The notes beneath the pieces are model-generated. The model was not told where the DNA came from. It worked only from the letters and a program-made list of their open reading frames with translations, and made no database searches. A program made the translations under genes and the position numbers. 64,000 nt of DNA from Streptomyces sp. NBC_01314. GTDB taxonomy: Bacteria > Actinomycetota > Actinomycetes > Streptomycetales > Streptomycetaceae. The DNA is taken from positions 1,674,001-1,738,000 of the forward strand of contig NZ_CP108394.1 of assembly GCF_041435215.1 (NCBI RefSeq), read 5' to 3'. This document shows, piece by piece, positions 1-8,972 of the stretch (within the stretch, counting starts at the first letter, position 1; the number at the start of each line of letters is the position of its first letter).

Positions 1-110
1 TGGCGACTGAGCGGTGGCTGGGTCATACGCAGTCGCGCGGCCGCCCGGCCGAAGTGCAACTCCTCGGCAACGGCCACCAATCCGCGGAGTTGCTCCAGGG
101 TGTAACCCAT
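1..110 (-). CDS. LysR-family transcriptional regulator, N-terminus only
   Basis: Reading the minus strand from an ATG at 110 gives a protein beginning [20 protein letters not shown] and continuing with [16 protein letters not shown]. This is the winged helix-turn-helix start of LysR regulators: a leading helix, a GRAA helix, then the TQPPLSR recognition helix. Only about 36 residues lie in the window and the effector domain is outside. It is divergent from the tctCBA operon and is the obvious candidate to control it, as LysR regulators usually act on the divergent neighbour. The effector is unknown. Confidence 0.85.
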   Translation of the reverse strand, partial: MGYTLEQLRGLVAVAEELHFGRAAARLRMTQPPLSR

Positions 111-123
111 GCAAAGAAGGTAT

Positions 124-174
124 CAGCCTATGCACTAAGGGAGTTGGACAGGCATGAAGGGTGATCATAGGCTG
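124..174. promoter_or_regulatory. inverted repeat in the lysR-tctC intergenic region
   Basis: CAGCCTATG (124-132) and CATAGGCTG (166-174) are perfect 9-bp inverted arms 33 bp apart. They sit between the divergent LysR gene and tctC, where a LysR regulator would bind. Two distant half-sites fit a tetramer spanning the control region. The binding role is inferred from position. Confidence 0.5.
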
Positions 175-230
175 CGCGACAGCGTGGACCTCGGCACCCC
201 CACCACCCTCATCGCGCTTGGGGAGAACTC

Positions 231-1238
231 ATGCTGAACAGCCTTCGGGTGCGCCGCCGCATCGCGGCTGCAACCATGCTCACCGTTTCACTCGCTCTGG
301 CCGGCTGCGGCGGGAACGTCGGCAATCAGAAGTCCGAGGACGACGCCTCGTTCCCGGACCGCGGGATCACCCTCCTCGTCGGCCAGGACGCCGGCGGCAG
401 CACAGACCTCACCGCGCGGGCGGTCGCCGATCCCGCGGACTCCGATCTCAAGCAGACCGTCACCGTGCTCAACAAGCCCGGCGCCAACGGCGCCCTCGCC
501 GCGAAAGAGCTCGCCGGTGCCAAGGCGGACGGCTACACGCTGATGGTCTTCGTGGGTTCTCTGGCGTACATAACCCCGCTGGCTGTCCCGGCCGACGAAG
601 CCGTCGACATCAACGACTACGAGGTCGTCACCGGCCTCTCCCAGGACGACTACGTCCTCGTCGCCGGCGCCAAGTCCGGCTTCAAGACGGTCAAGGACAT
701 CGTCGACGCCAAGAAGGCCATCAAGTACGGCACCACCGGCGTCGGCACGGGCAGCCACCTCAGTCAGGCACTGCTGTTCTCCCAGGCGAAGGTCGACGCG
801 ACCGCGGTGCCGTTCGACGGCGGCGCCCCCACGCTCACCGCGGTCATGGGCGGCCAGGTCGACGTCGCCTCCATCCAACTCGGCGAGGCCCAACCCCAGA
901 TCAAGGCCGGCAAGATAGCCCCGCTGGTGACGTTCGCGGAGAAGCGGCCCTCGTACATGCCGGACACCCCGACAGCCGTCGAGGCGGGCTACGACGTCCC
1001 AGTCCAGCAATCACGCGCGATCGTCGCCCCCAAGGGCACCCCCAAGGACGTCGTCGTGCGACTGCGAACGGCGTTCCAAAAGGCGTTCGCCAACGCGGAG
1101 TACAAGGACTTCAACACGCAGCGACTGCTCACTCCCAACGAGGTGGACGGTCCCGCCGTGATCGACCAGTGGACGGCCGCGCTGAAGAAGTACCGCGACC
1201 TCACGGGCCAGTACAAGATCGACCTGAGCGAAGACTGA
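231..1238 (+). CDS. tctC: tripartite tricarboxylate transporter substrate-binding lipoprotein (TctC/Bug family)
   Basis: This is the extracytoplasmic solute receptor of a TTT-type carboxylate importer, 335 residues, the normal family length. The N-terminus has a basic stretch, a hydrophobic core and the lipobox LAGC, so it should be lipid-anchored outside the membrane. The body has Bug-family hallmarks: an ITLLVG segment near residue 47, KPGANGALAAKEL near 82, and the ligand-loop pattern GTGSHLSQALL near 175. The ATG at 231 follows GGGGAG at good spacing. Its stop overlaps the tctB start, so the receptor and membrane subunits are co-translated. The substrate (citrate, tartrate or another carboxylate) cannot be read from sequence. 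Confidence 0.9.
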   Translation: MLNSLRVRRRIAAATMLTVSLALAGCGGNVGNQKSEDDASFPDRGITLLVGQDAGGSTDLTARAVADPADSDLKQTVTVLNKPGANGALAAKELAGAKADGYTLMVFVGSLAYITPLAVPADEAVDINDYEVVTGLSQDDYVLVAGAKSGFKTVKDIVDAKKAIKYGTTGVGTGSHLSQALLFSQAKVDATAVPFDGGAPTLTAVMGGQVDVASIQLGEAQPQIKAGKIAPLVTFAEKRPSYMPDTPTAVEAGYDVPVQQSRAIVAPKGTPKDVVVRLRTAFQKAFANAEYKDFNTQRLLTPNEVDGPAVIDQWTAALKKYRDLTGQYKIDLSED

Positions 1239-1738
1239 TGAGCTCGCCCACGGAGATCCCGTCGGCCGCAGGTGAGCCCGCCGACGAGAATCGACCACCG
1301 GCGGCAGGCCCGGCGGCCCAGCTCGTCACGGCCGTCGTCGTCGTGGCTCTCGGTGCCACCGCGCTCACAGGGGCGCTGGACCTGGGCATCGGGAGCCCCG
1401 CCAAGCCCGGCCCTGGCACCTGGCCTGCCCTCGTGAGCGCGGCACTGACCGTCCTCGGTGTTCTCCTGGCCGCCAATGCCCGGCGCATGGACGACGCCGA
1501 GCAGTTCACCCGTACCGGACTTCTCGTTCTCGTAGCCGTCGGCAGCATGGTCGGGTTCGTGGCGGTCGTCGGCGTCATCGGCTTCGAGATCCCTGCGGCG
1601 CTCCTGACGTTTTTCTGGCTCCGCGTGCTCGGACGGGAGAGCTGGCGGACCTCCATCGTCGTCAGTCTCGTCCTCACGATCGTCCTCTACGCGCTGTTCG
1701 TCGGCGCGCTCGAGGTCACCATCCCCCACCTGTTCTGA
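1238..1738 (+). CDS. tctB: tripartite tricarboxylate transporter small membrane subunit (TctB)
   Basis: A 166-residue protein with four predicted membrane segments (about residues 29-50, 66-84, 94-115 and 128-160) and a short polar N-terminus. That is the size and topology of TctB, the small integral subunit of TTT carboxylate importers. The start overlaps the tctC stop (TGATG), so the ATG at 1238 is preferred over any upstream in-frame start. Primary sequence is poorly conserved in this family, so the call rests mostly on topology and on its place between tctC and tctA. Confidence 0.85.
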   Translation: MSSPTEIPSAAGEPADENRPPAAGPAAQLVTAVVVVALGATALTGALDLGIGSPAKPGPGTWPALVSAALTVLGVLLAANARRMDDAEQFTRTGLLVLVAVGSMVGFVAVVGVIGFEIPAALLTFFWLRVLGRESWRTSIVVSLVLTIVLYALFVGALEVTIPHLF

Positions 1739-1768
1739 CCCGATACCACCACAGGTCCGGGAGGGCCG

Positions 1769-3280
1769 TTGGACGTGTCCCCCGTGCTCGACGGCTTCGC
1801 CGTCGTTCTTGAGCCGGTCAACCTTCTGTATTGCCTCGTCGGTGTGCTCATCGGCATGCTGGTGGGTGTCCTGCCCGGTCTGGGACCGGCCGCGACCATA
1901 GCCATTCTTCTCCCGATCACCCTGGGCATGGAACCCGTGACCGCGATCATCATGGTGGCGGGCATCTTCTACGGCGCGCAGTACGGCGGCACCGTCACCT
2001 CCGTACTCCTGCGCCTGCCGGGCGAGGCGTCCTCGGTGGTGACCGTCTTCGACGGACACGCGCTCGCCCGTCAAGGCCGGGCAGGCACGGCCCTGGGCAT
2101 CGCCGCGATCGGCTCCTTCATCGGAGGAACCCTTTCGGTCATCGCCCTGACCCTCGTCGCGCCCGTGGTCGCCGAGTTCGCACTGGACTTCGGCCCGCCC
2201 GAATACACACTGCTGGCCCTGCTCGGCATCCTGCTCGTAGCCACGGTCTCCAGCGGCGGCATGCTCAAGGCCCTCATCACCGCGACCATCGGCCTGCTCC
2301 TGGCCACCGTGGGCCGCGACGGATTCACCAGCACCGAACGCTTCACGTTCGACAGCCTGTCGCTGGCTGACGGCCTGGACTTCGTGCCCATCGCCATGGG
2401 CCTCTTCGGCCTCGGCGAGATCCTCTACGCCCTGGAGGAGCGCCACCGCGTCGTGCACGCACCGACCACCGTCGCCAACGTCTGGCCGAGCCGGACCGAC
2501 CTACGGCGGTCCTCCGGCGCCATCGGCCGCGGCGGCGTCCTCGGCTTCCTTCTCGGCATCCTCCCCGGAGGCGGAGCGGTACTTGCCTCGCTCGCCGCCT
2601 ACGCCCTGGAGAAACGCCGGTCGCGTCATCCCGAGCGGTTCGGCCACGGCGCCGTCGAAGGGGTGGCCGCCCCCGAGACCGCCAACAACGCCGCCGCCAC
2701 ATCGTCGTTCATCCCGCTTCTGTCCCTGGGCATACCCGCAAACGCCACCATGGCAGTCATCTTCGGCGCCCTGCTGATCCAGGGCATCACCCCGGGCCCA
2801 CAGCTTGTCACCGAGCATCCCGAGCTGTTCTGGGGCGTCGTCAACTCGATGTACCTCGGGAACATCCTCCTGCTGATCATGAGCATCCCACTGGTCGGGC
2901 TGTTCGTGCGCATCCTGCGCATACGCCCGTCCATCCTCGCCCCCATCACGGTGCTCATCACGCTCATAGGTGCGTACACCGTCAACAACAGCGTCTTCGA
3001 CATCGGTTTGGTGGTCTTCTTCGGCGTCATCGGATACCTGATGAAGAAGCTCGGATTCGACCCCGGCCCGCTCGTGCTGGCCTTCGTCCTGGGATCGCTG
3101 CTGGAGACCTCACTTCGCCGCTCACTGCTGATGTTCGACGGAGACCCGACCGGTTTCATCACACGCCCGATCTCCGGAACCCTTCTGGTGTTGTTCCTTG
3201 CCGTGGCCCTGGCACCCGCCGTACGCACGGCCTGGCCCAACCGCAAAGAACCCTTCGACCCAAGCAAGGAGACGGTATGA
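1769..3280 (+). CDS. tctA: tripartite tricarboxylate transporter large membrane subunit (TctA)
   Basis: 503 residues, about twelve hydrophobic segments, the expected size for TctA, the ion-coupled channel subunit. Family signatures are visible: GVLPGLGPAATIAILLPIT near residue 35, FYGAQYGGTVTSVLLRLPGE near 70, and the second-half repeat GILPGGGAVLASLAAYALEK near 265. The start is a TTG at 1769 behind GGGAGG. It closes the operon. A short frame begins as ATGA inside its stop codon and ends after eleven residues, suggesting that a fourth coupled gene has been lost. Confidence 0.9.
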   Translation: MDVSPVLDGFAVVLEPVNLLYCLVGVLIGMLVGVLPGLGPAATIAILLPITLGMEPVTAIIMVAGIFYGAQYGGTVTSVLLRLPGEASSVVTVFDGHALARQGRAGTALGIAAIGSFIGGTLSVIALTLVAPVVAEFALDFGPPEYTLLALLGILLVATVSSGGMLKALITATIGLLLATVGRDGFTSTERFTFDSLSLADGLDFVPIAMGLFGLGEILYALEERHRVVHAPTTVANVWPSRTDLRRSSGAIGRGGVLGFLLGILPGGGAVLASLAAYALEKRRSRHPERFGHGAVEGVAAPETANNAAATSSFIPLLSLGIPANATMAVIFGALLIQGITPGPQLVTEHPELFWGVVNSMYLGNILLLIMSIPLVGLFVRILRIRPSILAPITVLITLIGAYTVNNSVFDIGLVVFFGVIGYLMKKLGFDPGPLVLAFVLGSLLETSLRRSLLMFDGDPTGFITRPISGTLLVLFLAVALAPAVRTAWPNRKEPFDPSKETV

Positions 3281-3720
3281 CCGTCCGCAGGGTGTGCTGC
3301 CGACGCATGTGATGGTGCGGGGGGACGAGGACAGCGATCGAGCGACGGTGGCCCGTAGGAGACGGTGGCCGGTAAGAGTGGGCAAGCACGGTCGACAGCG
3401 GTGCGACTTCCCGCGCATCGCCCCCCGGGCGGCCATGGACAAGCAGCGCCACAGCTGGTTCAGCTCGTTCAATCCCACCCTGGGACCGCGGCCCATCCTG
3501 AGCCCGGTGGGTCCGCCGTTCAATCGCCTCCCGGGGAGCGGCGAATGCAGGAGGCAGCGCAGCAACGAGCTGGCGCCGGCGCCCTCCGTCCTCACCAGCC
3601 TGGTCGGCGACCGGGAGGACGGAGTCGAGGCAACGCTGGAGGCCAGGTACGACGACGGAAGCAACGCGGGCCCGGCCGGCTGGACCCACTTCTGGAGCGG
3701 CGCCAAAGCGACATACCAGG
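3277..3720. other. gene-poor stretch after tctA
   Basis: An ATG overlapping the tctA stop opens an 11-codon frame that stops at 3312. Several longer frames cross the rest on both strands, but none carries a motif I recognise and their composition resembles chance GC-rich frames. It is probably the remnant of a deleted operon gene. Confidence 0.4.
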
Positions 3721-3779
3721 TCACCGAGTCCGGGAACTCGGTGACCGGCACGACCGTCTGACACGTCCTTCCGCGGACG
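3721..3779. terminator. hairpins between convergent tctA and the GH93-like gene
   Basis: TCACCGAGT (3721-3729) and ACTCGGTGA (3736-3744) form a perfect 9-bp stem with a six-base loop. A second small stem, CGTCC/GGACG, lies at 3764-3779. They sit between convergent genes, where a two-way intrinsic terminator is expected. There is no U-tract, as is usual in this genus. Confidence 0.55.
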
Positions 3780-3784
3780 GTCAC

Positions 3785-5845
3785 TCAGTTGATGCGGACG
3801 ATCTTCCAGAGTTGGTCGTCGACGTTCACGTCGTTCCACTGCACGACTGCCGCACCGTTGCTGGTGGAGGACTGGGCGACGCCTGCGTGGAATCCGCTCC
3901 TGACGTTCTTGAGTTCGTAGTAGCCGTCGCCCGCTTCGACGAGGGTCCATTTCTGTGAATCGGCGGCGGACGGCGTGTTCTGGACGACGGCGGCTCCGGC
4001 GGTGGTGGAGCCGTTACGGATGTCCAGGTTCAGGTTGCTGTTGGCGTTCCTGATGGTCCAGGCTCCACCGCCGGCGGACTGGAAGGTGAACAGCTGGCAG
4101 AGACAGGCCGAGTTCTGCCACTGGTTGGCGGCGGTGTTGGTGGCGGTGGAACCCTGGGGGATGTCCAGGTACTTCCCGCTGTTCTTGTTGACGAGGACGT
4201 ACTGCCCGGTGCCCAGCGGGGGCAGAGCGGTCTGGGTGAGGTTCCAGCGCTGGCAGGCGCAGCTGGTGCCGCTCCACTGGACGGCGGCGGTGCCGGCCGC
4301 GGTGGAGGCGTTCGGGATCTCCAGGTATTTGCCGGTCACACGGTTGGTGATGCTGTACCCGCCGGCCTGGTGCGGGGAGACGGCCCACTCGTGGTCCAGG
4401 GTGCCGTTGTCGTCCCACTGGAGGATCTTGGCGCCGTTGGTGGTGGACTGGTTCTCCACGCCGAGGACCTTGCCGCTGGCGACGTTGAGGATCTCGAAGT
4501 AGCCGGAACTCTGCTGCACGAAGCGCCACTGCTGGTCGGTGGCGTTGTCGGCGTTCTGCTGGGTGGCGTTCGTGCCGTTGGTGGTGGAGCCGCCCGCGAT
4601 GCTCAGCCTGAGGTTGCTGCCCGCGTTCGACACGGTGTAGGTGGCACCGTCCGAGATGCCGCCGCCCAGGTCGATGGTGCTGTAGGTGACGGGGTTGGAG
4701 AGGTCGGGGCCTCCGTTGCCGCCACTGAGCACGAGCAGGCTGTGGCCGTCGGACAGGGGCACCATGCCGCGGCTGTAGCCGTTGGCGACGTTGGAGCTGA
4801 TACGCGTCCAGGTGTTCGCGGCGCCGTTCTGGGTGTTGAGGAACAGGTCGCTGGTGCTGTAGGCGCCGACGACAAGCGTGCCGTTCGGACCTCCGGTGGG
4901 CAGCCATGTGATGTACGGGGTACTGGTGGGGACCGCGCCGTCCGTCGACCGCAGGGGAATGCCCGTGACGGAGTCGAACGCCTCCGGGTCGGAGGAGATC
5001 TTGTAGTAGACGGCGAAGTTGCCCGAGGGCGAGCCGCCGTACTCGTACGTCATGACGTAGTTGCCGTTGGGCAGCTTCGCGACGGTGGCCATACCCGGGC
5101 GGTGGCTGAAGGTGGGCATCGCCACGTCGTCCACGACCGGACCCCAGGTGCTGAGGTTCGTGGTGACCTGGTGCACGAGCTTCTGGCCGTGGTCGGGGTC
5201 GCGCTGGTCGGAGTAGTAGACGATCAGCTTGCCGTTGGCGTAGAGGAAGAAGGGCTCCCATACAGGGGTGTTGCCGTTGCCGCTCTGGTCGTATGCCGGG
5301 CCGCCGGTGGCGATGTTGCTGACGAACGTCCAGGTCTGTCCGCGGTTGGTGCTGGCGTAGACATCGATCTTGATGGCGGAGCGGTCGGCGGGGACCGAGG
5401 CTCCGGCGGCCAGGATGGTACCGGCCGGGAAGCCTCCCATCGCCGTGGGCAGTTCGAACAGCTCCGGCTGCCAGCGCATGCCCCAGCCGTTCTGGGTGTC
5501 GGCGACCTCGGAGATCTTCGACCAGGAGTTGCCGTTGTCCGTGCTGCGGTAGATCGGGAGGACCGGTGTGCCGGAGGTGTACTGCTCGAACGTCGCGAGG
5601 ATGGTGCCGTTGGCGGAGCCGTTGTGCTGCATACGCATCGCCCGCGGGTAGAGCGACCCGGGCGAGGGCGCACCCGACGGCGGGGTGTACATCGTCTGCG
5701 AGGGGCGGGCCAGGGCGTCCGCCCGGCCGGCGGGCAGGACCATGGTCATCGCCGCGACGAGCAGGACGAAGGCCAGGGACAAGAGGGAGAGGGGACGGGA
5801 ACGCGGAGCGGCGCCGGATCTGGCGCCTGTCTGCGCTGAGGACAT
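3785..5845 (-). CDS. secreted sialidase-fold glycoside hydrolase (GH93-like exo-arabinanase) with two RICIN lectin domains
   Basis: 686 residues. A Sec signal (basic start, hydrophobic core about 20-38, cleavage near ADALA) predicts secretion. Residues about 45-395 form a beta-propeller with Asp boxes STDNGNSW (101-108) and STNRGQTW (165-172). Glu197 in WEPFF and Glu268 in TYEYGG have nearly the spacing I recall for the catalytic pair of fungal GH93 exo-1,5-alpha-L-arabinanase. Residues about 400-536 and 545-686 are two RICIN-type (CBM13-like) domains with repeated QxW elements, which probably bind plant polysaccharide. The ATG follows GGGAG. It faces the LacI gene and opens the galactoside/pectin island. 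A BNR sialidase is the alternative; exact specificity is uncertain. Confidence 0.7.
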   Translation of the reverse strand: MSSAQTGARSGAAPRSRPLSLLSLAFVLLVAAMTMVLPAGRADALARPSQTMYTPPSGAPSPGSLYPRAMRMQHNGSANGTILATFEQYTSGTPVLPIYRSTDNGNSWSKISEVADTQNGWGMRWQPELFELPTAMGGFPAGTILAAGASVPADRSAIKIDVYASTNRGQTWTFVSNIATGGPAYDQSGNGNTPVWEPFFLYANGKLIVYYSDQRDPDHGQKLVHQVTTNLSTWGPVVDDVAMPTFSHRPGMATVAKLPNGNYVMTYEYGGSPSGNFAVYYKISSDPEAFDSVTGIPLRSTDGAVPTSTPYITWLPTGGPNGTLVVGAYSTSDLFLNTQNGAANTWTRISSNVANGYSRGMVPLSDGHSLLVLSGGNGGPDLSNPVTYSTIDLGGGISDGATYTVSNAGSNLRLSIAGGSTTNGTNATQQNADNATDQQWRFVQQSSGYFEILNVASGKVLGVENQSTTNGAKILQWDDNGTLDHEWAVSPHQAGGYSITNRVTGKYLEIPNASTAAGTAAVQWSGTSCACQRWNLTQTALPPLGTGQYVLVNKNSGKYLDIPQGSTATNTAANQWQNSACLCQLFTFQSAGGGAWTIRNANSNLNLDIRNGSTTAGAAVVQNTPSAADSQKWTLVEAGDGYYELKNVRSGFHAGVAQSSTSNGAAVVQWNDVNVDDQLWKIVRIN

Positions 5846-6071
5846 TGCGGCTCCCAGGGGAAAGGGGAAGGTGTGTTTCGATGTCCGCCGGCTCGGAACG
5901 GCCCAGAGTGACGCGGCGGGGTTCGTTGGGCACGTCGTCCGGGGGGGGACGACCGGGCGACGCTGCCGGGCGCGGCTCGCGAGCGGAGGGCGCGGCGCGA
6001 CAGTCGCGGAATGGAAGAGGTGGGGTGCCCCGGCGAGCGGGCCTGCGCCGGAGCAGTGGTACGGGGGTTGG

Positions 6072-7109
6072 TCAGAGGGAGCGCGGAGGCGCCGTCGAGC
6101 CGCGGACGATCAGTTCGACGGGTGGATCGTTCGCCGGCGGCAGGGCGGTGTCGGGCTTCTCGATGGCGTGCAGGAGTAGCCGGATTCCTTCCCGTGACGC
6201 GGCCTCGAAGGGCTGACGGACGGTGGTCAGCGGCGGGGAGACGTAGGCGAAGACGGGGTTTCCGTCGAAACCGACGACGCTGATGTCCTCCGGCACCCGG
6301 CAGCCGGCTTCCCGCAGGGCGTGGATCAGGCCGATGGCCATCTCGTCGCCCGCGGCGAACACCGCGGTCACCGCGCCGTCCGCGGCCAGCTCGCGACCCG
6401 CGGCGTACCCGGAGGCCGCCGACCAGTCGCCGTTCAGCACGGGCGGCTCATGTGCGCCCCGGGCCGCCAGCGCCGCCCGCCATCCCTCGATACGGTCCGT
6501 GGTGGCGTACCACCGCCGCGGCCCGGCGAGGTGATGGACGGTCGGATGCCCCAGGTCCAGGAGGTGATCGGTGGCCGCGCGCGCCAGCTGATGGGCGCCC
6601 ACGCCGGCGGTCAGGGTCCGGGCGGCACTGAAGGCGGGTGGGGCCCCGAGGAAAAGGACCGGCACGTCGACGCCGAGCGGGACTTCACCTTCGACAATGG
6701 GTTCGGAAACGACGATGCCGTCCACACCCTGCTCCAGGAGTGATTCCAGCGCGGCGGCGATGCTTTCCGGGTTGCCGTCCGGTGTGTTGAGCACGCGAAG
6801 CGCGTAACCGGCGTCCCGTACGGCCTGTTCGATGCCCACGAGCAGGGAGGCGGTTCCATACCCGGCCGTCCCCAGAGCGACCACACCGATGGAGCGGGTA
6901 CGGCCGGAGGCCAGTGCCCTGGCCGCGTGGTTCAGCCGGTAGCCGAGTTCCTCGGCGGCCGCCAGGACGCGTCGTCGGGACTCGTCGGAGACGTACGGCT
7001 CGTTGTTGAGGACCCGGGAGACCGTCTTGCGTGAGACGCCGGCCAGCCTGGCCACGTCCTCACTGCGCGGCGCGGAGGAGCCGGTACCGCGCTCCAGCCC
7101 TGTTGTCAT
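6072..7109 (-). CDS. LacI-family sugar-responsive repressor
   Basis: 345 residues from the ATG at 7109, which has GGGGAG just upstream; a longer reading from 7139 lacks a ribosome site. The N-terminus carries the LacI headpiece (EDVARLAGVSRKTVSRVLN) with a hinge helix ending in LNHAARALASGRTRSIG. The rest is a periplasmic-binding-protein fold ending in the dimer-forming strand VELIVRGSTAPP. It is divergent from the ABC importer and GH42 operon across a 530-bp control region, so it probably represses that operon until a galactoside or arabinoside is present. The effector is inferred only from context. Confidence 0.9.
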   Translation of the reverse strand: MTTGLERGTGSSAPRSEDVARLAGVSRKTVSRVLNNEPYVSDESRRRVLAAAEELGYRLNHAARALASGRTRSIGVVALGTAGYGTASLLVGIEQAVRDAGYALRVLNTPDGNPESIAAALESLLEQGVDGIVVSEPIVEGEVPLGVDVPVLFLGAPPAFSAARTLTAGVGAHQLARAATDHLLDLGHPTVHHLAGPRRWYATTDRIEGWRAALAARGAHEPPVLNGDWSAASGYAAGRELAADGAVTAVFAAGDEMAIGLIHALREAGCRVPEDISVVGFDGNPVFAYVSPPLTTVRQPFEAASREGIRLLLHAIEKPDTALPPANDPPVELIVRGSTAPPRSL

Positions 7110-7638
7110 GAAGTCTCCCCATGGCCGTGTGTTCTCCATCGAACGAGGTCACTTACATGACCGCGCGGTCTGACCGCGCGGTCAATGTGTACGCATCCAC
7201 CGAGCGCACGTCAAGAGTTCTCGCAACACCACTTGCCTCCGGCATGACGGTCGTCGAGGCCCGCGGCCTGGCGGAGCGAGGTGCCGGAGGCTTCCGAGGA
7301 ATGCGCGCCCGGCACGCATTCCTGCAGCTCAAGAGGCCATTGATGGGACCGGGACGGTGCGACGGCGAGCCATGTCAGCCCCGCCCGTCCGGTCCGGCCG
7401 CCGACGCGTGGGGCTCATGGCCGGACCCGGTCCATCATGGATTCCCGGACGGAAAGTCTTGACAGCGAGTCCACAGAGCGTTCACGCTTCCTGGCGTCCG
7501 ACGATCGCGTTTGTTCGATTGTGTTGGATTCCGGTTCTCGACTGACCCTCTAACGGTCCCTCGACGACCCACTCTCCGTCATACCCCCGTCCGGCTGACG
7601 TGCCATACCTGGGCACCGCCAGCCCAGTAGGAGCCGAA
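7110..7638. promoter_or_regulatory. divergent control region between lacI-type gene and sugar ABC operon
   Basis: No gene is evident. It holds the tandem palindromes annotated separately, a good -35 hexamer TTGACA at 7459-7464, and a T-rich patch around 7508-7530 (TTTGTTCGATTGTGTTGG) unlike the GC-rich surroundings. Promoters for both flanking genes must lie here. Confidence 0.55.
7158..7184. promoter_or_regulatory. tandem 13-bp palindromic operator
   Basis: TGACCGCGCGGTC occurs twice end to end (7158-7170 and 7171-7183). Each contains the perfect 12-bp palindrome GACCGCGCGGTC. The site is 49 bp upstream of the LacI start codon. It may be an autoregulatory operator for that repressor or for another dimeric regulator. 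Confidence 0.6.
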
Positions 7639-8949
7639 ATGCACCGTTCCTCCCCCGGTCAGTCCATGCCTGGAACCAGCCGCCGCACCGTGCTCCGCGG
7701 ACTCGGCGGAGCCGCGGTACTGGGTGCCGGCATCCCTCTGCTGAGCGCCTGCGCCGGCAGTTCCGCCTCGTCGGACACCAAGACCGTCACCGTGGGCTCC
7801 AACGCGTCCGACGCCGTCCCGAAGAAGGGGTACGCCGACGTCTACGCGGCCTTCACGAAGCAGTCCGGAATCGCGGTGGACATCAACACCAAGGACCACA
7901 ACACGTTCCAGGAGCAGATCAACACCTACCTGCAGGGCACGCCGGACGACGTCTTCCAGTGGTTCGCGGGCTACCGGATGCAGTTCTTCGCGTCCAAGGG
8001 CCTCGCCGCTCCGATCGACGACGTGTGGAAGACGATCGGGGACAACTTCCCCAGCGCCATGCATGACCTGAGCAAGGGTCAGGACGGCAAGTACTACCTG
8101 GTGCCCCTCACCACGTCCCCGTGGGCGGTCTTCTACCGCAAGAGCGTCTTCCAGAAGTACGGCTACGAGGTCCCCACCACGTGGGACGCGTACGTCGCCC
8201 TGTGCAGGCAGATGAAGAAGGACGGCCTCGTCCCGATCGCGTACGGCGACAAGGACGCCTGGCCGGCGATGGGCTCCTTCGACCAGCTCAACTTCCGCCT
8301 CAACGGCTACGACTTCCACGTCGAGCTGATGGCGGGCAAGGCCTCCTGGACCGACGCGAAGGTCCGCAAAGTCTTCGACACCTGGGCCGAGACCCTCCCC
8401 TACCACCAGGAGGGCGCGGTCGGCCGTACCTGGCAGGACGCCGCCCAGACGCTGGTGGCGAAGAAGGCCGGTATGTACATGCTCGGCATGTTCGTGGCCC
8501 AGCAGTTCAGCAACAAGGCGGACCTGGACGACCTCGACTTCTTCGCCTTCCCGGAGATCGACCCGGCGTACGGGCAGGACACCGTGGAGGCGCCGACCGA
8601 CGGCATCATGCTCAGCAAGAAGCCCAAGAACCACGCCGGGTCCGTCAAGCTGCTCGAATTCCTGGGCACGGCCCAGGCCGAAGAGATCTACCTGAAGGCC
8701 GACCCGAGCCTCATCGCCGCCTCCACGAAGGCCGACACCTCCGGCTACAGCGCCCTTCAGAAGAAGGGCTACGAGATGATCAGCCAGGCGAAGCACCTCA
8801 CCCAGTTCATGGACCGTGACAGTCGCCCCGACTTCACCTCCACGGTGATGCAGCCCGCTCTGCAGAAGTTCATCCGCGACCCCAAGGGGATCGACAGCCT
8901 GCTGTCCTCGATCGAGCGCCAGAAGAAGACGATCTTCGCGTCCGGCTGA
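7639..8949 (+). CDS. sugar ABC transporter substrate-binding lipoprotein, twin-arginine type
   Basis: 436 residues from the ATG at 7639 behind AGGAG; in-frame starts further up lack a ribosome site. The N-terminus has the Tat motif SRRTVLRG, a hydrophobic core and lipobox LSAC, predicting a folded lipoprotein exported by Tat. The body is a family-1 extracellular solute-binding protein (MalE-like): VYAAFTKQSGIAVDINT, TWDAYVALCRQMKKDGLVPIA and the C-terminal hinge region. Two permease genes follow but no ATPase gene, so it probably shares a genome-wide MsiK-type ATPase, as Streptomyces sugar importers do. Next to GH42 the likely ligand is a beta-galactoside, by inference. Confidence 0.9.
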   Translation: MHRSSPGQSMPGTSRRTVLRGLGGAAVLGAGIPLLSACAGSSASSDTKTVTVGSNASDAVPKKGYADVYAAFTKQSGIAVDINTKDHNTFQEQINTYLQGTPDDVFQWFAGYRMQFFASKGLAAPIDDVWKTIGDNFPSAMHDLSKGQDGKYYLVPLTTSPWAVFYRKSVFQKYGYEVPTTWDAYVALCRQMKKDGLVPIAYGDKDAWPAMGSFDQLNFRLNGYDFHVELMAGKASWTDAKVRKVFDTWAETLPYHQEGAVGRTWQDAAQTLVAKKAGMYMLGMFVAQQFSNKADLDDLDFFAFPEIDPAYGQDTVEAPTDGIMLSKKPKNHAGSVKLLEFLGTAQAEEIYLKADPSLIAASTKADTSGYSALQKKGYEMISQAKHLTQFMDRDSRPDFTSTVMQPALQKFIRDPKGIDSLLSSIERQKKTIFASG

Positions 8950-8972
8950 GACCGACCCCCCTTCTGAAGCGG

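Noticed and set aside
989..2458. 489-residue minus-strand frame under tctB/tctA
   Set aside because: Acidic, Gly/Asp/His-rich antisense shadow of the tct operon with no motif and no ribosome site.
3198..3761. 187-residue plus-strand frame after tctA
   Set aside because: It begins inside tctA in another frame and has no recognisable domain; its end contains a terminator hairpin.
7579..8796. 405-residue minus-strand frame opposite the ABC binding protein
   Set aside because: Antisense shadow. It would cover the promoter and signal region of a clear lipoprotein gene.
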